NCBI RefSeq assembly: GCF_000835495.1
Contig: NW_015622542.1
Coordinates: forward strand, 4,548,485-4,612,484
DNA from: Cladophialophora immunda
Taxonomy: Eukaryota; Ascomycota; Eurotiomycetes; Chaetothyriales; Herpotrichiellaceae
Reading direction: 5' to 3'
DNA: 64,000 nucleotides
Of the stretch, positions 22,400 through 33,217 are shown piece after piece. A program made the translations under genes and the position numbers. The stretch's first letter is position 1. The number at the start of each line of letters is the position of its first letter. The notes under the pieces were generated by a model, which was given only the letters and a program-made list of their open reading frames with translations, was not told where the DNA came from and did no database searches.

Positions 22400-22725
22400 A
22401 TTGACGAGCTGGTTTGGTGTGCGGATTGTCGAGGTTGGGACGGTTCACTCGTTGCTGCTGCGATCTGGTGGAGGCTCGATTTTTAGTTGTGGGATAAATT
22501 CTTGCCAAGATCTGCTGGTCACGTGAATCAACCAGTCCGCAGTTTAGCCGAGGCGATATTTTGATCCTGCGCCTTATTCGTGTCCCAAGTGGCCCACGGT
22601 GCCGCACCCTACAAGTATACGCACCGAAAAATCTCATCACTTCCAGATGGACTGGTGAATTATTTCTAATTGCTATTGAATTTGCGGTGCAAGAGGGAAA
22701 AGATAACTGCTACATGTACAAACAC
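22400..22725. other. RPS5 promoter and 3' flank of the permease gene
   Basis: A 326-bp spacer. The stretch next to 22400 should contain the RPS5 promoter; the left-reading permease gene ends at 22726. No motif was assigned. Confidence 0.45.
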
Positions 22726-24826
22726 CTACACTGAAACTCGCTTCTCCACACTAGGTCTTCTCATGTGCTCAACCTCGTGCTCGACTCCTCCGGCGGGTTT
22801 GGGGCCCTCATAGCTTTTCCTCGCACCAAGGAACCACCAAGCCGTGACAAAAGTGGTCAGACCTCCCCAGATCACACAGGCATAGTTCATGGTCTCTGCG
22901 TCCGTGGGCAGAGCGAAGGGGAAGCAGTAGATCACGAACCACACGATCATGTATCCACATGCAATCGTGTTCATCACCACACCGAATTTCCCCAGGTGAA
23001 ACGGGCCGAATTTGACGTTCTTGCGACCGGTCAGAAGATGAGGCAGGATTGCTGCGATATAGCTATTCTCATGTTAGCGAATTCCGACGCTGATATCTCG
23101 ATTGGGGATCCCCTCTGAATTACCTTCCGGAAGACATCAGCACGAAGCTGCCCACGAATGCATTGAAAGCTGTAGCACTCCCAACATAGATGCTGTTCCG
23201 TCCACGGTCAGCTAGTTGCACTGTATACTGCCTAGAACACTTACCAGCCCAGAACAGTCACCAGACAGCCACACAGCAGAGTAGCATAGAGAGGCATTTC
23301 CAACCTCCTGTTGACTCTGCCAATGTATTGAGGGAATGGAGTTGCTTTGTCTCGTCCAAGAGTCCATAGTGTCCTGCCGGCTGTGATGTATACTCCAACC
23401 AAGCAGGTTGCGATACAGAAGAGGAAGGGACACAGCAACCCAATGGCACCGCCGGCTGACCCGGTGGCCTGTCGATAGATTTCGGCAAGTGGGAATGGTG
23501 CATTGAACAAAGCATCGTAGTCACTGATTGCATACATCTGGAAGTATCTGTCAGCAACTACCGACGACGACGCGGCTATGGCGAGCTTCTTCGCTAGATT
23601 GCCTGGCAGGTTGAGAACTTACGATCGCAATAATGTAGCAGATTCCAGTGAAGAATCCGATGCTCATTTGCAGACCGATGGCGATTGGAATGTTTTTGCT
23701 GGGATACGGGACCTCCTCGGCGATATGACTGCGAAGTGTAAGGTCAGCTTGTCCATATTCTTGTGGTGGTGGTGTATGCATCTCGAACGAACCTCACGGC
23801 GTCGGGCGTTCCGACAGAGTATGCGCCATTTAACATTCCGGCAACAAAGACAAAGCCATTAGGATATCCTATATCGGCATTCCACTCGCTCCAGACGAAA
23901 CTAGACGAGGCATGTGGCGGATGGTCGCCCGATCCTGGTATGGCGGCCCTGAAAACGATCAATTTTTGTTCTCCCTTCACATCAGTGATAAGACTCACAC
24001 AACGATAATAGTGACCAGGAAACCGCCCAGCAGGAGAACGATGCCTACGGTGTTCAAATACGGCATTGCCCTGTTGAACAGACAAACGCATAGGCAGGCG
24101 ATCCATGTCACGATCTAGCACATCATCAGCAAATGCTCCCCACGGGGTCAACGTCGCTCTGGTGGTGTTTGCAGACTTACAAGATACGTCACAAAGACAT
24201 GCCACCGCTTCGCAGTGAAGTCGCTGTGCTCGAGAGCATACATTTGCACGAAGGTGTTCGCTGCCGAGAATGAGCATTTATGGCTTCAGCGGGGAGATCC
24301 TACAAACCGAGGATGAAACTCATTGATCCTGCACCAAATACCCATGCCAGCCAGTTCCAGTATCCGGCAAAGAACCTGTAGTACCAGGCTGTCAGCAAAC
24401 TTCATCGACCAACGGTTTTGGGAGAGGAACATACCCAACGACGCGACCCCATTTCTTACCCGGAGTCACTGAAGCCCAATGATAAACCCCAGCGCTAGAA
24501 GGTATAGCTGACGCCAACTCCGCCAAAGATGCTGCTACTATCCAGTAGAAAACTGAAACTGTAATGAACTCGTAGATAACTCCCGGAGGCCCGCCGTTGA
24601 AGATGGCGACGAGGATCGACCCTCCGACAGCAGGCCATACGGTCCCGACTACAAGGCCAACCCCAGCAGCGGAGAGAAGGCTGAAGTTTCGCTCAAGTTC
24701 CTGTACGTGACCAGAAGCATTGATGAGCTCGGAGACACCCGTGTCTGCATTGTCCGCAGTGTCGGATGGATGATCAGTCGCGACTTCGTTGGGAACAGGG
24801 TCTTTCTTTTCATCCGCGGTCGCCAT
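22726..24826 (-). CDS. APC-superfamily permease (choline / GABA / amino-acid type)
   Basis: Nine exons: 24826-24435, 24375-24308, 24260-24181, 24114-23999, 23948-23793, 23728-23623, 23537-23245, 23192-23124 and 23062-22726. They join in frame to 538 aa. Characteristic blocks are FNGGPPGVIYEF, ASLAELASAIPSSAGVYHWASV, FFAGYWNWLAWVFGAGSM, the consensus SHIAEEVPYPSKNIP after TM6, AGRTLWTLGRD, and GCIYVGSATAFNAFVGSF. About twelve membrane spans are expected, with cytosolic N- and C-tails. This is the fungal AAT/choline-GABA permease group that takes up nitrogen compounds at the plasma membrane; the substrate cannot be read from sequence. It is transcribed divergently from the SDR-deacetylase gene across an 861-bp region with several GATA motifs. 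Confidence 0.9.
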
Positions 24827-25687
24827 GTTTTACGATCGTCCTGAAAAGCTAGCAGATGGCAAAATAAGGGGAGGGGAAAGAGGGAGAGAGACAGGAGACT
24901 AAACGCTGATATATACTCATCTTTCACTATCGGCATTCCTGGGAAGCAGTCAGTCAGATAGGCGCGTCTCGCCCACAACGCAGGCCACGTTTGATGGCCA
25001 GGGAACTCGGATCTGCGCGCGGGACTGATACCGGAAGATAGCCACTAATCAGCGCAAGTCCGTGATCCTGGATTGATTCAGTCAAGTCGCTGACCAGGAG
25101 TTTGTCCCAATCACAGCCAAGCCACGAAGACGACGTCTCTTAGGATTCGATTGGCAAAAATGGAAACAAGCGATAAATTCAAAACCAAGTTTCAGATAGG
25201 GGAGCGAGCGGAGAGAGATAGCTGACACCAAATAATGTCAAGTCAGAAATCGAGCTTCAGGCACTCCACGACCGGTTTCTCGAAGCCTGGGCTGGGCGGA
25301 GAGCTAAATTTGATGAGGCAGGAGAGAAACCATTCCCCCGGCTGCCACGAGGCCGGCGCAGTTCTCCACTCTCACCATGACCTCAGGACCGGAAGTCCCT
25401 CACAGTCTCGAAGGTAATGAGACAGGGTGGATGAGGAGTCGTTAGATCTCGGCTCTCGAGGTGTCATGAGAATCGAATCAGCGACCCTAGCGGTATCTTA
25501 GGTGATTACGGGGGGGAACATTCCACTCGGACAGCTTCGTCCCCTCCACATTCTCAGCCTCGAGTCGCCAGACGGACATGTCCGTGGAAAAAACATTGCT
25601 CGGTTGATGGTGTAGACGTCAAACTGTTGCGTTTTGTGCGAGGGAGTGCGAGTATCATCCGGGTCGCTGCATATCTTCGATTCCAAC
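24827..25687. promoter_or_regulatory. divergent promoter with five HGATAR motifs
   Basis: The shared upstream region of the permease (left) and the SDR-deacetylase fusion (right). AGATAG occurs at 24956, 25036, 25194 and 25216, and CGATAA at 25171; all fit the HGATAR core bound by AreA/NIT2-type nitrogen regulators. Clusters of such sites are typical of nitrogen-catabolite genes. Binding is inferred, not shown. Confidence 0.45.
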
Positions 25688-27860
25688 ATGGCTGGAAGCT
25701 CGAGCTCCTTTCTAGGCATTGAGGGCCTTCATGTCTTCATCACAGGTTCAGCAGGTGGGATTGGCGGTGCTGCAGTAAAAGAATTTCTCTGTATGTGCTC
25801 TTCCCAGAGGTATGCCTCGACAGGACGTTGACAACCATGCTCAGCTCTTGGATGTCGTGTGACGGCATTTGACCGGAGATCTATCGATGGAGCAAAGCTA
25901 TGCTCATCACCAGAGCAGTCGTCAAGGCTATTCACGACGCAAGGCGACCTGACGTCGGAAAAGTCTGTCTCTGAAGCATTCCAAGCTGCAACAGACCATT
26001 TCGGCCCATTGAGTATCCTGATAGCCAATGCAGGCATCACGGATGAAAGCGCTCATCCGCCAATATGGGAGATCGGGGAGAGTCTATGGGACAAGGTCTG
26101 AATTTTCCCAGGGGGCTGTCGCTAGAAGTTAACGCTCATGTCACGAAAGGTCAACACCAATAATGTCAAGGGCACATTTTTGACCGTCAAGCAATTCTTG
26201 CTCTCGGTGAAGAAGGCGCAAGAAGCCCAGGGAGCTGAGCTCGACAATGTTTCTATCGTTATTACTGGCTCAGAGACTGGAAAGTTTGGCCAGGAAGGGC
26301 ACGCTGAGTTAGTGCACAGGTACCCCAGGGAGATCTTCTGAAGGATGCTAAAACGTTCGGCAGATATGCATCTGGCAAGGCGGGCTTGCAATATGGCCTC
26401 GTTCGCACGGTGAAGAACGAAATTGTCCGCCTGAATTCGAAAGGCCGCATTAATGCTGTGGCCCCGGGATGGGTAAACACCTCTCTCATTGGTGATCGCT
26501 TGGACGATCCGAGGGAAATGTGGGCAGAATGCCAGGCTACCGTCGCGCTGAAGAAGATCGCACAACCCGAAGACGTCGCGCGGGCTATGGCGTTCTTAGC
26601 CAGTCACCGTGCTGCAGGTCATATCTCTGGAGAATGCATCTCTGTTGATGGGGGGATGGAAGGCCGGATCATTTGGCGAGAGGAGCAAGTCTTGGGAAAC
26701 AGCGGAAAGGAGACCAAGCTGCAAATGGCGACCATACCCGCCTCCTTGACTCCAGCCACCAGGAAACGTCGAATGCGAATCTGTCTCTCTGTAGACTTTG
26801 ATGCCATCTCCGGGTATTTGGGAACAGGTCATGATCCCCAAAACACGCTTTCCGACTACTCAGCGGGCATTTTCAGCGCCAACGTCGGAGTGGGAAGACT
26901 GCTGCGCTTGTTCAAAAAGCACGGTGTTTCCGATAAGCTCACCTGGTTCGTCCCCGGCCACAGTCTCGAAACATTTCCATCGCAGGCTCGCGAGATCGCA
27001 GAGAGCGGAGCCGAGATTGGACTCCATGGCTACAGCCATGAAGGCGCATATGCAATGACGGTTGAACAGGAGAAGGATGTTTTGCAGAAATGCATTGGCC
27101 TGATAACAGCACTCAGACAAGGTAAGAAACCGGTCGGATATCGTGCCCCTCTGTATCAAATCCGCGAGACAACCGTCCGGCTGCTCCAGGACCACGACTT
27201 TCTTTATGACAGCAGCATGAACGCCCACGACTCTTTGCCTTACTTCCTGGTGAATCCCTTTCCGCAAGAGCCGCCCCATGTTCCGGATTACAAGAAGGAT
27301 GCCAGCAGTTGGATGGTTCCCACCTCAATACCGACACAGCCGCAGCCAGGTACTGCTGAGGCCAACAAGGCTCTGGTGGAGATCCCCTCAAGCTGGTATA
27401 CAGAGGACATGACTCCTGTAAGCCACCTGTCGTCCACGAGAATGATCTCAGTCCTAACTCTTATCAGCTTGGGTTTTATCCCTACGCAGCCAACACGCAA
27501 GGCTACGTTGGGGTCGACAATGTGGAAAAGATGTGGTGGGATAGGTTCGACTGGTTATGGGAGAATGAAAGCTGGTTGGATGAAGGGCCTGGCAAAGGTT
27601 ATGGCTCCGTATATCCGTGAGTCACACTAATGCTGCTTCCATAAGCGGTCCAACCCCCTTGAGGCATTTTGCTAATCAGAGGCACGGCCTTTTGTAGCAT
27701 GATCTGGCATCCTGAAAGCGCGGGTCGAGCCCATATCGTGGGCATGATTGATCGATTCATCGCGAGGCTAGTGCAACGGCAAAAGGCAGCAGGGGATGGC
27801 GAGATCACCTTCGAGACGATGGAAGGGGTCGCACACAGCTGGAAACAGCAGCGCTCATAG
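25688..27860 (+). CDS. fusion of short-chain dehydrogenase and polysaccharide-deacetylase/imidase-like domain
   Basis: Six exons: 25688-25790, 25845-26095, 26150-26307, 26364-27417, 27468-27616 and 27680-27860, giving 631 aa. The N-terminal half is a classical SDR: TGSAGGIG cofactor loop, ANAGIT, Ser159, and Tyr172-x3-Lys176 (YASGK), ending in a GHISGECISVDGG block. After a ~40-residue linker the same open exon continues into a NodB-type domain: SVDFDAISG (metal Asp, residues ~314-316), LHGYSHEGA (His pair ~391-395), and GYRAPLYQ, ending SMIWHPESAGR. This domain resembles PgdA-type peptidoglycan deacetylases and bacterial cyclic imidases more than chitin deacetylases. No stop or promoter-sized gap separates the halves, although an internal ATG (residue 292) could start a separate product. 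It probably acts with the divergent permease. Confidence 0.82.
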
Positions 27861-28698
27861 GGAACCTAGACGGGATATTGAAGAGATTGTATAGGTCACG
27901 ATTACCTAGGATTACCTCAGCTCTGGGTCTGATGAAGTGGCTGAGTGGTGGCGTCCAGTAGCTCCCTCAGCCTTATGTGAGTTGCTTGCATTGGCGACGG
28001 GAGGGAGAGGAGAGGGGCAACTCGGAACAGATCTGCCCAGAAGACGCGGTACAGTAGGGAGTGATATACTAGTTGCTGGATGAGGTATAAAGAACAGGGT
28101 GCTGACTCTAGCTCTGCTGATTCAGCTTCACGGTGAAGGGAGGGGGAGGAGCCTTTGACCATTCCTGGAAGGGGTCCCCTAGGCTCGCCCGCAGGCTCTA
28201 CGGGTAAAGGCGCTCGAGGGCTCTACTGCCTAAACTAACCCTCTGGCCTGTGAGCTAGCTAGGTGTTGTCTGCAGCGACTGGCTCCGGTTAAGCGTCGCC
28301 CAGTCCAGCTGCAAACCTGTCACAGCGGCATTAGTTCAACATCCTCCTTCTGTGGTTCGCGGCTTCAATGTTGCAGAGCCCTGGCGATGATGTCTGCGGT
28401 CCCCTGCGACAAGAAAAATGATGATATACCCTTTGCCGGCAACCTTCGAGATCTTCTCTTCCTGTGGTATCACCCATAGCAGTGATTACGTCCCTGTCAC
28501 CGCTCATGCCCACCTGACTTCAAGTGACCCGACGGTCGACACCCTTTCAGCGTCCCCCTCGGCCCTCTCACCTTTGCCGTCTACATATTTCTCGCCCCCT
28601 CTAGTTGCTGCTTTCCTGCCCTCTCCTGCCTGCCCAAGGCAGTCTCTTTCCCTTTCAGATCAGACCTGTCCATCCTTAATGTCTAGTTAGGTGCGATA
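27861..28698. other. intergenic, promoter and leader of the GT28 gene
   Basis: About 840 bp. The last ~150 bp before 28699 are C/T-rich, as in many fungal promoters and leaders. No gene was recognised. Confidence 0.5.
28679..28690 (+). promoter_or_regulatory. minimal uORF (Met-Ser-Ser-stop) 8 nt before the GT28 start
   Basis: ATGTCTAGTTAG ends at 28690, and the main ATG follows after eight bases at 28699 in another frame. It could reduce or tune initiation if the transcript includes it. Alternatively the TTAG could be a 3' splice site. Confidence 0.4.
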
Positions 28699-31600
28699 AT
28701 GTCTAACTCAGATCCCCCCGCTACCCCACCGAGACAAGGCGAACCTATCCCTCCCATCATCCTAGAAGAAGCGGAAGCGGCAGCTGCAGCTGCTCAAGAG
28801 GAGGCGTGTGGTGGTCCAAGAGAGCCAAATGTGTCCAATTCTTCGCCAGAAGGACATATACGGCACCATGGCGGCGTCTCTCCCCACCTGGAGGATGTCC
28901 CTCCGCCAGCCTACAATGGCGCGGAGTACGGACAGCTGGACATAAGTCAGAACGGCCTTGATACGGGCGCACGGATAGCCAGTGATGGCCGAGTCAATAT
29001 CAACATCAACCAGCACAAGGGCAAGCTCACGAGCTTGCTTTTGCCTGCTCTGCGCCGCCAATTGGAGTTGTCGAGGCAGAAACCTCCCTCAGAGCCACCC
29101 GTTCCCGAGGGGCTGGGAGAGGTGGACGGCCTTCCTCCACCGCCTATGAACATTGTGATTCAAATCGTGGGCAGCAGAGGAGACGTGCAGCCCTTTGTGG
29201 CATTGGGCCAGGTGTTGAAGAACAAATACAAGCACCGTGTCAGAATCGCCACCCATCCCACGTTCAAACAATTCGTCAGAGAGAACGGTCTGGAATTCTT
29301 CAGCATAGGAGGAGATCCCGCCGAGCTCATGGCGTTTATGGTCAAGAATCCGGGTCTTATGCCGGGCATGGATTCCCTCAAAAGTGGAGACGTGGGCAAG
29401 CGAAGAAAAGGCATCTACGAAATCGTCACAGGTTGTTGGAGATCCTGCATTGAGGCTGGAGACGGTATGGGCATGCCACTCAGCGATGATAATATGGATG
29501 CGCGCAGCTTCGACAGTGCGATGTCTTTCGGCATAGATCCGACTCTGAAGCCCTTTGTCGCAGACGCAATCATTGCGAACCCACCGAGCTTTGCTCATGT
29601 GCACATTGCAGAGAAGTTGGGCGTTCCCCTACATCTGATGTTCACCATGCCTTGGTCGCCAACGCAGTCTTTTCCACATCCTCTCGCGAATATCATCTCT
29701 TCGAATACAGACTCCAGTATTACAAATTTTGTCACCTATGCCCTGGTGGACATGTTGACCTGGCAGGGCCTGGGGGATGTTATCAACAGGTTTCGGGAGA
29801 GAAGTCTGGGCTTGGAACCCGTGAGTATCATGTGGGCGCCCGGCATGGTCAGCCGATTGCGCATTCCGTGGACTTACTGTTGGTCGCCGGCTTTGATCCC
29901 GAAACCACCAGACTGGGGCAGCTATATCGACATATCGGGTTTCTTCTTCCTCAACCTATCTACCAACTATACTCCACCACAAGACCTAGCAGACTTCTTA
30001 GCTGCCGGACCACCTCCTGTCTACATTGGCTTCGGCTCTATCGTGGTCGATGATCCGAATGCCATGACTAAGATGATATTTGACGCCATCAAAAAGACTG
30101 GCCAGCGAGCGATAGTCTCTAAAGGCTGGGGTGGGCTCGGTGCCAATGAGTTAGGAATACCGGAGGGTGTCTTCATGATTGGGAATTGCCCTCACGATTG
30201 GCTATTCCAACACGTGTCGTGCGTGGTGCATCATGGTGGTGCAGGTACAACTGCTGCCGGTATATTAGCCGGTCGACCAACGGTGGTAGTTCCATTCTTT
30301 GGCGATCAACCGTTCTGGGGGTCAATGACCGCCAGGGCCGGCGCAGGCCCAGTACCCATTGCGTACAAGAACTTGAATGCCGACAAGCTTGCCCACTCGA
30401 TCTTGGAGGCGTTAAAGCCGGAGTCCCTCGAACGCGCAAAGGACCTGAGCATGAAGATCAAGGCAGAGGATGGTTGTGAAGCTGGCGCACAGTCTTTTCA
30501 CAAGCAGTTGCACATGTCGAGCCTCAGATGCTCGTTGGATCCGTCGAGCGTTGCTGTCTGGCGTGTGAAGCGGACGGATATCCGTCTGTCGCCGCTTGCA
30601 GCCACTGTTCTCGGAACTGAGGGCCTGCTGGACTTCTCGGACCTGAAACTTTACCGTCCCCGAGAGTATGAGACAGAAGACGGGCCGTGGGAGCCAATAT
30701 CTGGCGGTGCAGCTGCTTTGATTGGAACACTTGGAAATCTTTCCATGGGTATCGCAGATTTCCCGGTTGAAATCCTCAAGTCATTGAAGACCGCCTCGGG
30801 AGAATTGAAAGAAATCCACGAGAGACGCTCAAATAGTGGCACTTCCACACCCGTCGCGCCCTCGGAACGCCAGTCTTCTGAAGTTGCGGGTGCAACAGCG
30901 GCAACGATCACGCCCGTCCAATCTCAGCAGTCAATTTCGTCGGGCACAACCGCCGCGGCACCTTCATCCATGTCGACCGTCTTGACCGCAGATGGATCAT
31001 CAAAAGTTTCCCATCATCACCGCCATCATAGCCTGTCTCACCACCGATCCCGATCCCGCTCTGGTTCGCCGGCAGCAAATGGAAATCGTGACCCCTGCGT
31101 CGGCGAAGAAGTCGGACAAGTCTCGCTGGACACGGCCATATCTGGCGCCAAAGCGGCTGGTAAAATCATTTCAGCTGGTGTCAAGTCGCCCATGGATTTT
31201 ACACTGTCTCTAGCAAAAGGATTCCACAATGCACCGAAATTATACGGAGATGAGACCGTGCGACAGAACGAAAAGATCGTGGGACTTCATTCCGGCTTGC
31301 GGGTGGCAGGCAAAGAGTTTGGATATGGTTTCTATGACGGCATCACAGGTCTAGTCACTCAGCCACTAGCAGGGGCCAAGAAAGAGGGTGCAGCTGGTTT
31401 CTTCAAGGGAGCAGCCAAAGGCATCGGCGGCTTAGTCCTCAAACCTGCGGCGGGTATATGGGGACTCCCGGGATACACTGCCAAAGGCATCTACAGCGAG
31501 ATTTCCAAACACTTTGGAAGCTCCGTGCAGAATTACATCATCGCGGCTCGGACAGCGCAAGGTTTTGAGGATTGGAAAAACAGTACTCCAGAACAAAGAC

Positions 31601-32772
31601 AACGAATTGTCACGGCTTGGAAAGATGGCAGGCTGGAAACTCGAAAGCATGGGCAACTGTACGGAAACGATCGCAAGGTGGCAATTGAAAGTCACATTAT
31701 CACGAGGACCAAGACGGATTCTGTTGAATTGATTCACGGATTCAGAAACACGCGACACCTGAGCTGGGATGAAAGAAAGGCTCTTGCTGAACGAAGGGAC
31801 CAGTTGAAACAGGAAGAAAAGGAATTACAACGCCGTGAAAAAGAGATTAAAAGGGAAGAGAGGAGAAAAAGCAAGAGTGGTGGCAAGATTAAGAGCCGAT
31901 GCAAATTTTGTCCCTTCGACCACGAAACCAGCCACCATCTCAAGCACAGCCATTCTCTCTCCAGTCTGGACTCTTCGCTCAGCCGTGGCAATACGCCCTC
32001 GCAGTCCCAAGACAACGTCCTGGCTGACTATGAGCACGCAATCAAGCATTCCGTAAGTTCAACTAGTACAGGCAACCCAATGGAAGATGCTGTCATTGAA
32101 AGGGCACTTCGAGCGAGTCTCCTGGACCTGCACAGTTCAGGCCATGATCCGAACAAGTATTCTGATGCAGCATATCAACAAGCCATCCAGGCTAGCATCC
32201 GAGAATTCAAGAGAGCTCAAGAAGAACATGCTCGACGGAGCGGTACCTTATCCACAACTACAGAAAAGCCAGAGGACGAGCATGACGCCGAACTCGAAAA
32301 GGCTCTTGCGCAGAGTCTGGAAGAGCACAAGCTGGCCCAGGCTGCAGGAGATCAGGATCCAGATCTGGCGTATCAAGATCACCACCATTTGGATGACAGT
32401 GATTCTGGATTGGACACCGACTACGACGAAAGGTTCATGCGCAAGCTTGAAGAGACTAAAAAGCTTCACACCGAAAACGAACTGAAGAAGAAAGAGCTTA
32501 CAGATCGGGAAGCTGCACTGACGGCCACGAATGGACATACAGAATCAGTCACTGCCGCCAAGGAAGCTACAGTTGACGAGAACGAGAACGACGAAGAATT
32601 ACAGCGGGCTATAACTGTATCGCAGGAGGAAGACTCCAAGCGCCAGGAAGAACTTACGAGAGAGAGAACAGAAGAAGAGATTGTGTTGGAGTATGTCAAG
32701 AAGCAAAGCCTCATCGAGGAGGAACTGAGGAAACAGAGGGAGAGTACCAGTACCACGGTGGCAACAGAGTAG
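28699..32772 (+). CDS. GT28-family sterol-glucosyltransferase-like protein with VPS13-like region and UIM array
   Basis: Single exon, 1357 aa. Residues ~150-290 form the GT28 N-domain (VIQIVGSRGDVQPFVALGQ). The nucleotide-sugar site VVHHGGAGTTAAGILAGRP lies near 510, followed by VVPFFGDQPFWG. This core is that of sterol 3-beta-glucosyltransferases (Atg26/UGT80 type), but no PH or GRAM domain precedes it. Residues ~800-955 contain GFYDGITGLVTQPLAGAKKE and GFFKGAAKGIGGLVLKPAAG, a glycine-rich amphipathic pattern like the C-termini of VPS13/ATG2. The tail has a basic coiled coil, a CKFCPFDH cysteine pair, and four ubiquitin-interacting-motif-like segments (ERALRASLLD, QQAIQASIRE, EKALAQSLEE, QRAITVSQEE). 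A membrane- and ubiquitin-linked role is inferred. The gene is convergent with the amidase. Confidence 0.88.
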   Translation: MSNSDPPATPPRQGEPIPPIILEEAEAAAAAAQEEACGGPREPNVSNSSPEGHIRHHGGVSPHLEDVPPPAYNGAEYGQLDISQNGLDTGARIASDGRVNININQHKGKLTSLLLPALRRQLELSRQKPPSEPPVPEGLGEVDGLPPPPMNIVIQIVGSRGDVQPFVALGQVLKNKYKHRVRIATHPTFKQFVRENGLEFFSIGGDPAELMAFMVKNPGLMPGMDSLKSGDVGKRRKGIYEIVTGCWRSCIEAGDGMGMPLSDDNMDARSFDSAMSFGIDPTLKPFVADAIIANPPSFAHVHIAEKLGVPLHLMFTMPWSPTQSFPHPLANIISSNTDSSITNFVTYALVDMLTWQGLGDVINRFRERSLGLEPVSIMWAPGMVSRLRIPWTYCWSPALIPKPPDWGSYIDISGFFFLNLSTNYTPPQDLADFLAAGPPPVYIGFGSIVVDDPNAMTKMIFDAIKKTGQRAIVSKGWGGLGANELGIPEGVFMIGNCPHDWLFQHVSCVVHHGGAGTTAAGILAGRPTVVVPFFGDQPFWGSMTARAGAGPVPIAYKNLNADKLAHSILEALKPESLERAKDLSMKIKAEDGCEAGAQSFHKQLHMSSLRCSLDPSSVAVWRVKRTDIRLSPLAATVLGTEGLLDFSDLKLYRPREYETEDGPWEPISGGAAALIGTLGNLSMGIADFPVEILKSLKTASGELKEIHERRSNSGTSTPVAPSERQSSEVAGATAATITPVQSQQSISSGTTAAAPSSMSTVLTADGSSKVSHHHRHHSLSHHRSRSRSGSPAANGNRDPCVGEEVGQVSLDTAISGAKAAGKIISAGVKSPMDFTLSLAKGFHNAPKLYGDETVRQNEKIVGLHSGLRVAGKEFGYGFYDGITGLVTQPLAGAKKEGAAGFFKGAAKGIGGLVLKPAAGIWGLPGYTAKGIYSEISKHFGSSVQNYIIAARTAQGFEDWKNSTPEQRQRIVTAWKDGRLETRKHGQLYGNDRKVAIESHIITRTKTDSVELIHGFRNTRHLSWDERKALAERRDQLKQEEKELQRREKEIKREERRKSKSGGKIKSRCKFCPFDHETSHHLKHSHSLSSLDSSLSRGNTPSQSQDNVLADYEHAIKHSVSSTSTGNPMEDAVIERALRASLLDLHSSGHDPNKYSDAAYQQAIQASIREFKRAQEEHARRSGTLSTTTEKPEDEHDAELEKALAQSLEEHKLAQAAGDQDPDLAYQDHHHLDDSDSGLDTDYDERFMRKLEETKKLHTENELKKKELTDREAALTATNGHTESVTAAKEATVDENENDEELQRAITVSQEEDSKRQEELTRERTEEEIVLEYVKKQSLIEEELRKQRESTSTTVATE

Positions 32773-33217
32773 GAGGATCCGACAGCAGACCAGGGAGCCA
32801 TCTTGTGATGTGATAGACCACGATCTTCCTTTTGTTTAAGGCTAGAATTTGGGTGCCATGGAGTGCCCTTAGTTGATGACTTAGGGGCTGTGCATTGGAC
32901 TTCTTTGCTATTCTGGACTCCGCTAATATGGGCTGAGCGGCAGATGATTGCTAGAATCACGATTGACGGCACTTCGAGATACCACAGATACTACATGGCA
33001 ACGATGAGAGTATTAATACATGGTGAGCTATTACGAACGGCCGTGATAATCGACTAGATTTCTTAGGGATCCTGGCTTGAACGGTAGTTATAAAGCACAT
33101 TGATGTCCTTGTAGGCGGAATGATGTGCAAACGGCATGACCTTTGTTCTTTTGCTATTCGAGAATTGTTTTGAACTTTTTCCTTCGTACTTAGGGTAAAT
33201 GGCTGTGTCGATATCAA
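32773..33217. other. intergenic between convergent genes
   Basis: A 445-bp, AT-richer spacer holding the 3' ends of the GT28 gene (+) and the amidase gene (-). Nothing else seen. Confidence 0.5.
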
